IMG/VR virus record: IMGVR_UViG_3300042691_044868
Coordinates: 1-64,000 of that record
From: a virus
DNA length: 64,000 bases
Reading direction: 5' to 3' (one strand)
How positions within the stretch are numbered: the stretch's first letter is position 1; each line of letters starts with the position of its first letter. The translations under genes were made by a program, and so were the position numbers. The notes under the pieces were generated by a model. It ran no database searches and was not told the DNA's origin. It worked only from the letters and a program-made list of their open reading frames with translations. Of the stretch, positions 50,388 through 58,381 are shown piece after piece.

Positions 50388-52174
50388 ACACATACGCAAT
50401 TGACTTTGAAACATACTACGACAAGGACATCTCCATCACCACGCTTGGTCAGTGGCACTATTTGCGCCACGACAAGTCGGACATCTATATGGTGGCCATT
50501 CACGGCCCGGATGTGGACTACGTGGGTAGTCCGAAAAAGGCCCCGTGGGCCAAGATCAACGGGCATAGGTGGATTGCCCACAACTACAGCTTTGACGGCG
50601 CGGTGATCGAGAGATTGCGCGAGGCAGGTGAGTTCTCAGCCAGACCTGTTGTCTGGGACTGCACCGCCAATCTTTCGGTCGCCGTGGGAGCGCCCCGCAA
50701 CCTTGCAGGGGCCTCCCGTGAACTTCTGGAAAGAACCATCGACAAGGACCCCCGCGACAAGATGCATTCCAAGAAATGGATTGATGTCGAGAACACTGAG
50801 TTTGGCAAGGAGGTTTTGGAGTATGCCAGACAGGACGCGCAGGCTTGCTACCAGATCGACCAGAAGTTCGGCGGAAGCCTCCTTCCGATGGAGCAGGAAC
50901 TTTCCCGCCACACGATCTCGATGGGTTGGGGCGGCGTTTATGTGGACAACGATGCCGTTGAAAAAGGCATCAAGATCCTGGAGCGAAAGACATGGGAATC
51001 TGAAAATGCATTGCCCTGGATCGACGAGACCGACGGCGTGGTTCTCTCGACCAAGGCATTTCGACGGGAATGTGCCAAGGCCGGGATTCCCTGGCCGACC
51101 TCAATGGCTGAAAACTCCGAGGAGTGCGCCTTGTGGGAAGCCCAGTACGGCGACAGGGTTCCGTTTGTCGGCATCATGCGCGACTGGCGGAAAGCCAACT
51201 CGCTTCTGGCCAAGATGAAGGTCATGCGCTCGCGTGTGCGACCGGACGGAACCATGGGCTACGGACTCAAATACATGGGCGCCCACACCGGGCGCTGGTC
51301 GGGCGATTCCAAATTCAATGTGCAGAATCTTCCCCGCAACGAAATGTTCGGCGTTGATTTACGGGGTTGCATCGTACCCCGGCCAGGTAAGAAGTTTGTG
51401 ATCTGCGATCTGGCCCAGATTGAGCCCCGGGTTCTTGCATGGCTGTGCGAGAATGAAGGACTCCTGGACGCGATCAGGAACGGGTATGGCATCTACGAGG
51501 CTGCGGCGAAGAATATGAATCTTTGGAACGGCGCGAAGGGCACGCTGAAGAAAACCGACGCTCCGCTCTACCAGCTGGTGAAAGCCATGGTGCTGGGGCT
51601 GGGTTATGGCGCGGGAGCCAAGAAGTTCGCCCTCATCGCCAAGATGCAGTACGGGATTGAGATGACGGATTCCAGGGCCCAGGAGATCGTCAACGATTTC
51701 CGCGGGCGCAATCCGGGAATCCTACAGCTGTGGCGAAAACTGGAGAATGATCTTCACCAGGCCAAGGCCGACAAACAACTTGAGGTTGGACTGCCCAGCG
51801 GTCGGGTTCTCACCTACCGCAACATCATGTCGCAGTGGCCAGAGAAGCAGAAGTATGACAAGGACGGCAAAATGCGTAAGCCAGCCTGGACTGCGTGCGT
51901 TGAACGAGGCGGTCCGCAGATCCCATTCTATGGCGGGAAACTTTGCGAGAATTTGGTGCAGGCTGTGGCGCGTGACGTCATGGGGGCATCCATTCTCCGC
52001 CTGGAAAAAGCTGGCTGTCCGGTCGTGATGCATATTCACGACGAGGCAGTTTGCGAAGTTGACAAGGACGTTCCGGCTGGGGAAATTGAAAGGCTCATGA
52101 GTGAATCCCCCGAATGGCTTGAAGGTTGCCCAATCGGGGCGGAAGCGGTGGACGCGGAAAGGTACAAGAAATGA
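50384..52174 (+). CDS. Family A DNA polymerase with 3'-5' exonuclease
   Basis: A 596-residue replicative polymerase, T7-type in size. Exonuclease motifs: Exo I DFET (Asp7, Glu9), Exo II AHNYSFDG, Exo III YARQDAQ. Polymerase motif A is CDLAQIEPRVLAWL (Asp342), motif B LVKAMVLGLGYGAG (Lys400), motif C HIHDEAV (His552, Asp553, Glu554). The position equivalent to E. coli Pol I Phe762 is Leu404. The Arg usually found four residues before the motif B Lys is Tyr396 here. No 5'-3' exonuclease domain. Confidence 0.93.
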   Translation: MNTYAIDFETYYDKDISITTLGQWHYLRHDKSDIYMVAIHGPDVDYVGSPKKAPWAKINGHRWIAHNYSFDGAVIERLREAGEFSARPVVWDCTANLSVAVGAPRNLAGASRELLERTIDKDPRDKMHSKKWIDVENTEFGKEVLEYARQDAQACYQIDQKFGGSLLPMEQELSRHTISMGWGGVYVDNDAVEKGIKILERKTWESENALPWIDETDGVVLSTKAFRRECAKAGIPWPTSMAENSEECALWEAQYGDRVPFVGIMRDWRKANSLLAKMKVMRSRVRPDGTMGYGLKYMGAHTGRWSGDSKFNVQNLPRNEMFGVDLRGCIVPRPGKKFVICDLAQIEPRVLAWLCENEGLLDAIRNGYGIYEAAAKNMNLWNGAKGTLKKTDAPLYQLVKAMVLGLGYGAGAKKFALIAKMQYGIEMTDSRAQEIVNDFRGRNPGILQLWRKLENDLHQAKADKQLEVGLPSGRVLTYRNIMSQWPEKQKYDKDGKMRKPAWTACVERGGPQIPFYGGKLCENLVQAVARDVMGASILRLEKAGCPVVMHIHDEAVCEVDKDVPAGEIERLMSESPEWLEGCPIGAEAVDAERYKK

Positions 52175-54294
52175 CGCTCTTCCGTATTCCCAATTTGTCG
52201 TCGTCGGTTGCCAGTGCCTGCACTCCATGGGCGGGAAATGTGAACCAGCCACCGAGCATGAAGCCAGAGGATGCCAAAAAGTGGTCCACCAGTTCGCAGA
52301 CGGACGGAATGTTCGTCAGCGGATTCGAGGGACGCGCGCCCTCCATGCGGGTAACCAAGGACAACCCGCCGGCCAAGATGCATGCGTTCGTGGTTGATTA
52401 CGACGCCGAGATAACCGACAGCGAGTTTATCGACAGCCTGGCCAACAAGGTCAAGGGCTACAAACCCAACTACGCCCACAGGACTCCGAGCGGCGGGGCC
52501 CGGGTCATCTGGATGTTTGAGGAACCGGCGCAGATCCCGGTGGGTCTGCTTGAGCCGTTTATCAAGCGGATGGCGAAGGAACTGGGGATCAAAAAGATAT
52601 TCCCCGGCCTGGACGAGAACTACCTGCGCCCGGAGCAGTACTACGCGTGGTATGAACCGATCACCAAGGTAAGTGACAAGCCAATCCGGTCGGAAACGAT
52701 CTTCAGCTGGCTTGCCACGACGATTGACTCAGCCTCCAAGTACCGAGGCGAAGGTCCGGTGGAGATCCCGATGGACCGGGTTCGCGCACGGGTCGAGGAG
52801 ATGTTCTCCGGACGGTTGGTTGGAAAGCTTGAGGTCAACTCAAGGACCAACGCATTCTGGTCTCCAACCTCGGACAACCCTACGTCCTGCGTGGTCACTC
52901 CGACCGGCATGGTCAGCTTCTCGCAGGAGAAGAGCTTCTACAGCTGGGCCGACATCCTCGGAGCCGGCTGGGTAAAGGAGTTTGAGGAAGACCGCCTGGG
53001 CGCTCCGCTGTCCAACTATTATTACGACGGCAAGAAGTACTGGCGGCGCGACGGCACGGGTGTGTGGCGCGATGCCGAGTCAGATACGGCCAAGAAAGAC
53101 ATTGCCAGCATCTACGGACTGTCGCTGGCCCCGATGCAACGGGGTGGACAGTGCGAGGTTGACCAGACCATGTTCCGCATCCGCGAGACACGGCGGGTTG
53201 ACGAGGCCGGCCCGATCCTTTTCAACAAGGAGGAGATCGTCCACCTGGGCGGCAAGAACATCCTGAACGTCTCGCGCGTCAAGGTTCTCGAGCCCCGCTC
53301 GGAGCCCTGCACCAAGTGGGGCGACGGGTTCCCGTGGATGGCGCAGTTTCTGGACGGGTTCTTTGATCCGTCCGATTCGCTCCAGTACTTCCTGGCGTGG
53401 CTCCACCACTTCTACACCTCGGCCCGTGCCGGCAAGCAGTCGCAAGGCCAGGCGATCTTTATCGCCGGTCCGGTGGGCGTGGGTAAGACGCTCCTGGGCA
53501 CCCAGGTTGTCTCCCGTCTTCTGGGCGGAGGTTGTGACGCATCCGGGCACATCTCGGGCGAAAGCGAGTTCAACTCGGAGATGTTCGAGGTGGGCGTACT
53601 CAACGTCGACGACACGATTGCCTCAACGAGCCACGAGAAGCACCTGCTGTTCTCCAACACGGTCAAGAAGTTTGTCGCCAACCGGCGGCACCGCTACCGG
53701 GCCATGTGGAAGAATCCCTCCACCATCGAGTGGAGCGGGCGGGTGTTTGTCACGCTCAACGACGATCCCGATTCGATGCGGGCGGTTCCCTACACCGATG
53801 CGAGCATCCTGGACAAGCTGATGCTTTTCAAGGCCTCGTCCCGCGGGGTGAGATTCCCCGCGGCCAAGGAACTCCAGCGTATCCTGGACGGCGAGCTTCC
53901 GGCATTTGCCCGGTGGCTTGTCGACATGGATATTGCCGACGAACTCAAAAGCTCAAGCCGGTTTGAGGTGAAGTGTTACCACCACCCCGACATCCTTGAG
54001 GACACCCGGACCACGCACCCCAACCACGCGTTCTCCGAGCTCCTCGACGAATTTTTGGCGAGCTTCAAGATGTCCAATCCCAAGGAGATCGTCTGGAAGG
54101 GATCGGCCACGCAGCTTCTGACCCAGATGCTCAACGATCCGGGTCTGGAGAAACTCACCCGCCACTATGCGGCCACACCCGAAAAGATGGGCCAGCGGCT
54201 TGCCAAGCTGATGACCACAAAAAGCATCGAGCGTGTGACCCTGCATGGCAAGGTGACCTGGAAGATCCCGATCGAGGCGGAGACGGTTGGCTAG
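52171..54294 (+). CDS. Primase-SF3 helicase, 707 aa
   Basis: A two-domain replication protein. The N-terminal part (about 60-190) looks like an archaeo-eukaryotic primase: FVVDYDAEI (Asp76 and Asp78 as the DxD metal pair) and AHRTPSGGARVIWMF, the His and beta strand of the second half of the active site. The C-terminal part is a superfamily 3 helicase: Walker A AGPVGVGKT (Lys439), Walker B GVLNVDDT, and a following DDP-sensor-like VFVTLNDDP. A linker region of 200 residues joins them. The ATG at 52171 overlaps the polymerase stop (ATGA). Confidence 0.75.
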   Translation: MTLFRIPNLSSSVASACTPWAGNVNQPPSMKPEDAKKWSTSSQTDGMFVSGFEGRAPSMRVTKDNPPAKMHAFVVDYDAEITDSEFIDSLANKVKGYKPNYAHRTPSGGARVIWMFEEPAQIPVGLLEPFIKRMAKELGIKKIFPGLDENYLRPEQYYAWYEPITKVSDKPIRSETIFSWLATTIDSASKYRGEGPVEIPMDRVRARVEEMFSGRLVGKLEVNSRTNAFWSPTSDNPTSCVVTPTGMVSFSQEKSFYSWADILGAGWVKEFEEDRLGAPLSNYYYDGKKYWRRDGTGVWRDAESDTAKKDIASIYGLSLAPMQRGGQCEVDQTMFRIRETRRVDEAGPILFNKEEIVHLGGKNILNVSRVKVLEPRSEPCTKWGDGFPWMAQFLDGFFDPSDSLQYFLAWLHHFYTSARAGKQSQGQAIFIAGPVGVGKTLLGTQVVSRLLGGGCDASGHISGESEFNSEMFEVGVLNVDDTIASTSHEKHLLFSNTVKKFVANRRHRYRAMWKNPSTIEWSGRVFVTLNDDPDSMRAVPYTDASILDKLMLFKASSRGVRFPAAKELQRILDGELPAFARWLVDMDIADELKSSSRFEVKCYHHPDILEDTRTTHPNHAFSELLDEFLASFKMSNPKEIVWKGSATQLLTQMLNDPGLEKLTRHYAATPEKMGQRLAKLMTTKSIERVTLHGKVTWKIPIEAETVG

Positions 54295-54325
54295 CCTACA
54301 AAAAGGTTTTTGGTAGCATCAACAT

Positions 54326-54829
54326 ATGCCCAACGCCTTTTTGGTACCCGTCAAGCCGGGGGAGGAAGCCTGCTGCTCGTGCGAGAACTCGTTTGATCCG
54401 TGCACATGTTGTGAACTGGATTCGACCGACTCGTACTTAGAATACCATGGATCTGATGAGTGCCCCAACGTAGGACAGCCTTGTCCATCCGGACCAGACC
54501 CTAATTCACCATCTTGCTCCGGATTCCGAATAGGACCAGTCAACCTGTACTCCGCGGAATTTTCCACATTCTGCCTGCGCTCAAAACAGCCCAAGGCGTC
54601 CGTATCCATTACGGCGGACAACTTTGGATACGTAACCGGAGAGTCTGGACAGATTGGGTGCCCCAGCTCCAACACGTGTGTTATTTGCAGTGAAAGCGGA
54701 ATCCTGACACCGTTTGTGGAAACGGTTTCACCAACCACATCAAGGCTCAAACTAACGGCGTTTGCGGAGAACGCCCCACACGGCGGACCGTACTCACTTT
54801 ACGTCACCGCCAACTTTTACCTGGAGTAA
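54326..54829 (+). CDS. Cys-rich protein, 167 aa
   Basis: A 167-residue protein. The first 45 residues hold a dense Cys cluster (ACCSCENSFDPCTCCE), then CPNVGQPCPSG and SCSG, then a beta-rich C-terminal half ending SLYVTANFYLE. It has 15 Cys in all, suggesting metal binding or disulfides. No signal peptide. Thirty-one bases of gap (with an AAAAAGGTTTTT stretch) separate it from the helicase. Unassigned; could be a virion component because the beta half resembles fibre domains. Confidence 0.55.
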   Translation: MPNAFLVPVKPGEEACCSCENSFDPCTCCELDSTDSYLEYHGSDECPNVGQPCPSGPDPNSPSCSGFRIGPVNLYSAEFSTFCLRSKQPKASVSITADNFGYVTGESGQIGCPSSNTCVICSESGILTPFVETVSPTTSRLKLTAFAENAPHGGPYSLYVTANFYLE

Positions 54830-54832
54830 CCC

Positions 54833-55120
54833 ATGACCGAACTGGATAAAAAGAAACTGGCGGAAACCGAAAAGCTCCACGCCGCGATGATGGCCAAAAA
54901 GCTGACCGGATCGATGGCAAACTGGGCCAGGTCGGGATTCAAAAAGGTCAGTCCCGAGGCCTACCAGAAGCGGATGGAAATCTGTCGCAAGTGCGAGTTC
55001 TGGCAGGAAAACGTAAGGCTGGGATACGGCAAGTGCCTGAAATGCGGATGCGGCAAGGGCAAGCACTGGCTTCCCCACGAGCAGTGCCCGATCGGCAAGT
55101 GGGGCAAAGAAACACCTTGA
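54833..55120 (+). CDS. Zinc-binding protein, 95 aa
   Basis: A 95-residue basic protein. Cys51 and Cys54 (CRKCEFW), Cys68, 71 and 73 (GKCLKCGCGKGKHWL) and Cys85 (HEQCPIGKW) form a zinc-ribbon-like set common in small phage proteins (DUF6171-like). Co-transcribed 3 bases after the Cys-rich gene. Confidence 0.6.
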   Translation: MTELDKKKLAETEKLHAAMMAKKLTGSMANWARSGFKKVSPEAYQKRMEICRKCEFWQENVRLGYGKCLKCGCGKGKHWLPHEQCPIGKWGKETP

Positions 55121-55146
55121 CGCCTTCCCGTGCCGGCCGGCATATT
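55117..55146 (+). promoter_or_regulatory. Possible promoter before the gene at 55156
   Basis: TTGACG (55117-55122) over the previous stop, 18-base spacer, CATATT (55141-55146), 9 bases before the ATG at 55156. Confidence 0.35.
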
Positions 55147-55155
55147 GGCGGCACG

Positions 55156-55368
55156 ATGAAAAAGAAACACACCAACGGGCGCATTCATATTGTGTCCGAG
55201 AAAGAAATTCCATACGTCGAGCTCAAAGTCGACATGGACAATGAAACCATTGAAATGTTGGCCCAGGCCGGCTGGATTGAGATCCAGCACGACAAGGATG
55301 CCCTGGTCAACTACGCCTTCTCCAAGGCGCTAGAGGAGTATGTCGGTCACGCAAGACAGGCTCGCTGA
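55156..55368 (+). CDS. Small protein, 70 aa
   Basis: A 70-residue protein beginning MKKKHTNGRIHIVSEKEI, with a C-terminal helix (DALVNYAFSKALEEYVG). The ATG at 55156 is preferred to an upstream in-frame start that overlaps the zinc protein. Its end overlaps a nested membrane ORF at 55340. Unknown. Confidence 0.55.
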   Translation: MKKKHTNGRIHIVSEKEIPYVELKVDMDNETIEMLAQAGWIEIQHDKDALVNYAFSKALEEYVGHARQAR

Positions 55369-55483
55369 ATGTCTGGTATTCTCCGTAGCCGCGCTTCTGG
55401 GCGCCGCTATATGCATATTTCTAACCGGATTATTCTGGTCTGCTTACTGCTGGCTACGCAGGCTCTGGTACCGGCTCTTTTAG
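55340..55483 (+). CDS. Possible nested membrane protein, 47 aa
   Basis: Forty-seven residues in a frame different from both the 55156 gene and the protease gene: MSVTQDRLAECLVF then a hydrophobic span (about 12-35) and a basic Arg/Trp tail (WLRRLWYRLF). GAGGAG lies 2-7 bases upstream. Its coding bases overlap the signal peptide of the protease by 73. Could be a holin-like or regulatory peptide, or a by-chance hydrophobic frame. Confidence 0.4.
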   Translation: MSVTQDRLAECLVFSVAALLGAAICIFLTGLFWSAYCWLRRLWYRLF

Positions 55484-56355
55484 CCGAGCAGCAAATCCTC
55501 CAGTCGGTTGTCCGGATCAACGCCTTCTTTGTCGACAAACAGGAAAGCAAGCGGGGAACGGGCATCGTCATCGAGCAGGGTGTCATCACCGCGGCCCACA
55601 TCATCGAGGGTTGCGACCAGATCAACATCCACGCCGGCGACGGGGACGACACGGTCGTCTACGACGGGGAACTTTTGTTTTCCGACAAGGTGGCCGACAT
55701 CGCCCTGATCAGGGTCAAAAACGACTTCAACGCGGAAATCAAACTGACCCCCGCGGTCCTCAACACCAACTTTCCCGTCCAACCGGGCACCGAGGTGTAC
55801 GCCATCGGCAATCCTTTGGGATTTACCAGGACGATCTCCAAGGGCATTGTCAGCGCGAGTGGAACCCGCAGGGGCGAACGTTACCTGCTTACCGATGCTT
55901 TGACCCGCAAGGGCAACTCCGGAGGCCCACTAGTCAACCACAAAGGGGAAGTCATCGCGATGGTGCTGGGAGGCCTGGACACGGCTCCCCAGGGCCAGTT
56001 ACCGGCCAAGGACAACGCTCCTGAGTTCACCTACACGATTGCAGCGGCCGACATCCATGAGTTCCTGGAATCAAAGGATATAGTCCAAAAGGGATACCTG
56101 GGAGTGGTGGGCAAGACCGTACGGATGAGCCATGGGATGGCTTTGACTGACGAAGCCCTGGAGGTGACCAAGGTGGTCTCCCCCTGTGGGCTTATGGTAG
56201 GGGACATCATAGTCAGCCTGGAAGACTCCCAGATTGCCACGCAAAGGGACCTAATACGGGCTGTACGACGTCTTTCCCCTGGAACCAAGGTCACGGCCTT
56301 CATCATACGTAATGGCTCGTTTATGCGCCAATCTGTGGATATTACCAGCCGATAA
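55411..56355 (+). CDS. DegP/HtrA-like periplasmic serine protease
   Basis: A 314-residue trypsin-like protease with a Sec signal (residues 1-25, HISNRIILVCLLLATQALVP, probable cleavage after ALLA). The catalytic triad is His63 (TAAHII), Asp96 (ADIALIRV) and Ser170 (GNSGGPL). A C-terminal PDZ domain (about 228-310) has GYLGV as carboxylate-binding loop and GLMVGDIIVSLEDSQI. This is a complete HtrA-type enzyme, normally a host envelope quality-control protein. The ATG at 55411 is chosen over 55369 because it gives a classical signal peptide. Confidence 0.85.
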   Translation: MHISNRIILVCLLLATQALVPALLAEQQILQSVVRINAFFVDKQESKRGTGIVIEQGVITAAHIIEGCDQINIHAGDGDDTVVYDGELLFSDKVADIALIRVKNDFNAEIKLTPAVLNTNFPVQPGTEVYAIGNPLGFTRTISKGIVSASGTRRGERYLLTDALTRKGNSGGPLVNHKGEVIAMVLGGLDTAPQGQLPAKDNAPEFTYTIAAADIHEFLESKDIVQKGYLGVVGKTVRMSHGMALTDEALEVTKVVSPCGLMVGDIIVSLEDSQIATQRDLIRAVRRLSPGTKVTAFIIRNGSFMRQSVDITSR

Positions 56356-56789
56356 CCCCTGGAAACATTGAGTCTTAGACCCCCCACCCAATGGTGGTTT
56401 TGTAAGTAGTTATAGATTCGAGGGTTGTAGATTCTAGGGTTGGGGGGTGGGGGGTGGGGGGTACATTTTGAACTTCGTTGCCGTGCGGCTGTTGCGATTT
56501 TGCGTGTTTTTTATTTGCGCGTGGGGTAACGAGTTGAAATACCCCCACCCACCCCCACCCCTCCCACCCCCCTCTCTTATTATATATTATATATATTTAA
56601 AAATAAAAGAGATACAGAAGTGGGACCCCTTGCTTAGGGGGGTGGGGGGTGCATCAATTTGGGTGGGGGTATACCCCCACCCTGCGACAGATTTGAGTAC
56701 CCATTTGGGGGTATACTACCCACTAGTAAGTAGACTTTGTAGAGACTACCACCATTTATAGCTAAGCAAATAATAACCTAGTTGTATAC
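56356..56789. other. G/C-tract and AT-rich non-coding region
   Basis: 434 bases without a convincing gene, between the rightward protease and the leftward tRNA. In order: a G-run array at 56437-56461 (three G6 runs and one G3, quadruplex-capable on the plus strand); a C-run array at 56542-56572 (quadruplex-capable on the minus strand); a 40-base AT-rich block at 56573-56615 with TATA repeats; GGGGGGTGGGGGG at 56637-56649; a perfect palindrome at 56661-56682; and GGGGGTATAC repeated at 56706-56715. AT-rich DNA between G tracts is like an origin or packaging site; bidirectional termination is another reading. Confidence 0.7.
56661..56682. repeat. Perfect 22-bp palindrome
   Basis: GGGTGGGGGTA followed directly by its complement TACCCCCACCC. 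The GGGGGTATAC half-site recurs at 56706. A homodimeric protein site or a cruciform is possible. Confidence 0.65.
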
Positions 56790-56872
56790 TGGGAAGGGCT
56801 GGACTCGAACCAGCGAAGGCGTAAGCCAAGAGATTTACAGTCTCCCCCGTTTGACCGCTTCGGTACCTTCCC
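56790..56872 (-). tRNA. tRNA-Tyr (anticodon GTA)
   Basis: Cloverleaf read on the minus strand: 7-bp acceptor GGGAAGG/CCTTCCC, D arm CCG/CGG, anticodon stem GGAGA/TCTCT with loop CTGTAAA (anticodon GTA), variable arm with a GGC/GCC stem (class II, as expected for bacterial Tyr), and T arm GCTGG/CCAGC with loop TTCGAGT. CCA is not encoded. Lies next to structural genes; may supplement tyrosine decoding. Confidence 0.93.
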
Positions 56873-56881
56873 GAGCCGGTA

Positions 56882-57571
56882 TTAGTAGACTAAGAAAAAC
56901 GACGGAGCCGACGTCGCGGTAATCGCGGACACGGTGCTGGCAGACAGGCTGCTGGGTAGAGAAGTGACGCTAGTAATCCCCAAAGAAGAGGTTATGGCAT
57001 AAGTACCAGCGGGCGCCCCCGAGCTAAGGCTACCTAGTACTCCTTGATTATATACTGCAAAAGAACCAGAGTTCGACACCGTTCCCGCTGTATTGACCGC
57101 ACAAACCAAATACCATCCCCTTTGAATCTCACCGCTGGTGAGCGTTAGAGTCACTGTTTTGGACCCCGGGGTGGTTGTAGTGGTATAGCTACTTTCAGCG
57201 ACAAGGGTTCCGGAAGAGACGCCTTCGCTAACCGAGTACAGTCCGACTAATCCCGCCCCGCCCGAGCCACTCAAAGCGTTCGAGATGGCGCTAATTGACG
57301 AAGCCGAAATGTTCGAAGCAATGAAGTACGGAATCAGGCTCATGTTTCCGTTGGTGAAATTATTGCTGGCGGGTGCAGAGGTGGGCTGAACCAGAGCCGG
57401 ATATCGAATACGAGTGGTCCCGCTGGATTCCCGAGGGAACGCGTAGGAGTTGGAGGGATCGATGTCCTCGATGTTGAGGTCGTTAATAATGCTGTTATTA
57501 AAAACCTGTTTGATTTGTGCCGCCAAAACCCGGTCGGGGGTTGCTACTGAAATTGCAAAATCGTCAGCCAT
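56882..57571 (-). CDS. Virion-type protein, 229 aa, N-terminal paralogue of the capsid-adjacent gene
   Basis: A 229-residue Ser/Thr-rich beta protein. The start SVATPDRVLAAQIKQVFN matches that of the 104-aa gene at 37537, suggesting a shared head-binding tag. The rest (GSKTVTLTLTSGEIQRG, then SLGITSVTSLPSSLSAS) looks like an immunoglobulin-type decoration domain and fibre end. Separate from the virion block by 17 kb. Confidence 0.55.
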   Translation of the reverse strand: MADDFAISVATPDRVLAAQIKQVFNNSIINDLNIEDIDPSNSYAFPRESSGTTRIRYPALVQPTSAPASNNFTNGNMSLIPYFIASNISASSISAISNALSGSGGAGLVGLYSVSEGVSSGTLVAESSYTTTTTPGSKTVTLTLTSGEIQRGWYLVCAVNTAGTVSNSGSFAVYNQGVLGSLSSGAPAGTYAITSSLGITSVTSLPSSLSASTVSAITATSAPSFFLVY

Positions 57572-57601
57572 GGACCTATGCTATTTTGTTTACGGGGAAT
57601 G

Positions 57602-58321
57602 TCAACTATTTCCAGGGTCTTTTCTTTTTAAGAATTCGCCCATTACATACGCTTTTCCCGCCATGGTGTTTGGCGGTCCGGTAAAGTGATACAGATACTT
57701 GGCTGGGTCGTAAGGCATGATCGCCGCCTGTAGCTGGGTGACCGGTGTGATGTCATGACATTTGGAAAAATCAAAGTCCACCCGTCGGCTGACGGCATAG
57801 TTAAACGAGGACTGTTCCAGCCGAGCGTCCACCCCCATGCTCGACCCCCATTGGACCCATCGATGCCATAGCCCTCGAATCTCTTCCAGAAAGCCAATGT
57901 CCTTAAAACAAAAAGTCCCGGCATTCATGCCAAAGACCTTTTCCATTTTCAGCTTGTCCTCCCGCGGGGCCTTGTCGTAGGCGTACCAGCGGTCGATCAT
58001 TTCCCGGCCCTCGAATACCACCGAGAATTCCTTGTCCGGATGAATCAATGATTTTGGATTGCCAAAGCAGAACACGTCGGAGTCCAGGTAAACATACTGG
58101 TCATAGCCCTTTGGGACCATCTCCGAGGATTTGAGGAAGCCAGGGTAACCTTTGGGCAACGGGGCCACGACGATGTTGTGTTTGAACTTGCCAGTGATTG
58201 TCTTGGTCGCCACTACACAAAAGTCGGTATCCGAGTCCAGGGTCATGCTGTCGTAAAGCATGTTGATGCAACTGTCCGCCCCGGGCGAGAAGTCCGATAC
58301 CGTGTAAACCAGAGTCTTCAA
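57602..58321 (-). CDS. Glycosyltransferase (GT8-like fold), 239 aa
   Basis: A 239-residue GT-A enzyme: N-terminal strand KTLVYTVSDFSPGA, DxD motif at Asp80 and Asp82 (YVYLDSDVF), GMNAGTFCF (acceptor loop) and HFTGPPNTMAGK at the C-terminus, typical of GT8/glycogenin-like enzymes. Substrate unknown: it could modify phage DNA, virion proteins or host surface. TTG start, directly downstream of a consensus promoter. Confidence 0.65.
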   Translation of the reverse strand: MKTLVYTVSDFSPGADSCINMLYDSMTLDSDTDFCVVATKTITGKFKHNIVVAPLPKGYPGFLKSSEMVPKGYDQYVYLDSDVFCFGNPKSLIHPDKEFSVVFEGREMIDRWYAYDKAPREDKLKMEKVFGMNAGTFCFKDIGFLEEIRGLWHRWVQWGSSMGVDARLEQSSFNYAVSRRVDFDFSKCHDITPVTQLQAAIMPYDPAKYLYHFTGPPNTMAGKAYVMGEFLKRKDPGNS

Positions 58322-58328
58322 GCCGCCG

Positions 58329-58371
58329 ACTATAAATTTTCCTTGCCAGGGGTCAATTGAATTGAGACACT
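58329..58371. promoter_or_regulatory. Divergent promoter pair between the glycosyltransferase and the gene at 58382
   Basis: Minus strand: TTGACC (58356-58351), 16-base spacer, TATAGT (58334-58329), 7 bases to the TTG at 58321. Plus strand: TTGCCA (58343-58348), 17-base spacer, GACACT (58366-58371), 10 bases to the ATG at 58382. The two overlap, so they may compete for polymerase. The plus one is weaker. Confidence 0.5.
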
Positions 58372-58381
58372 GACCCTACGC

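Noticed and set aside
54295-54325. AAAAAGGTTTTT as terminator of the replication genes
   Set aside because: The stem is five A-T pairs with almost no loop; too weak to call.
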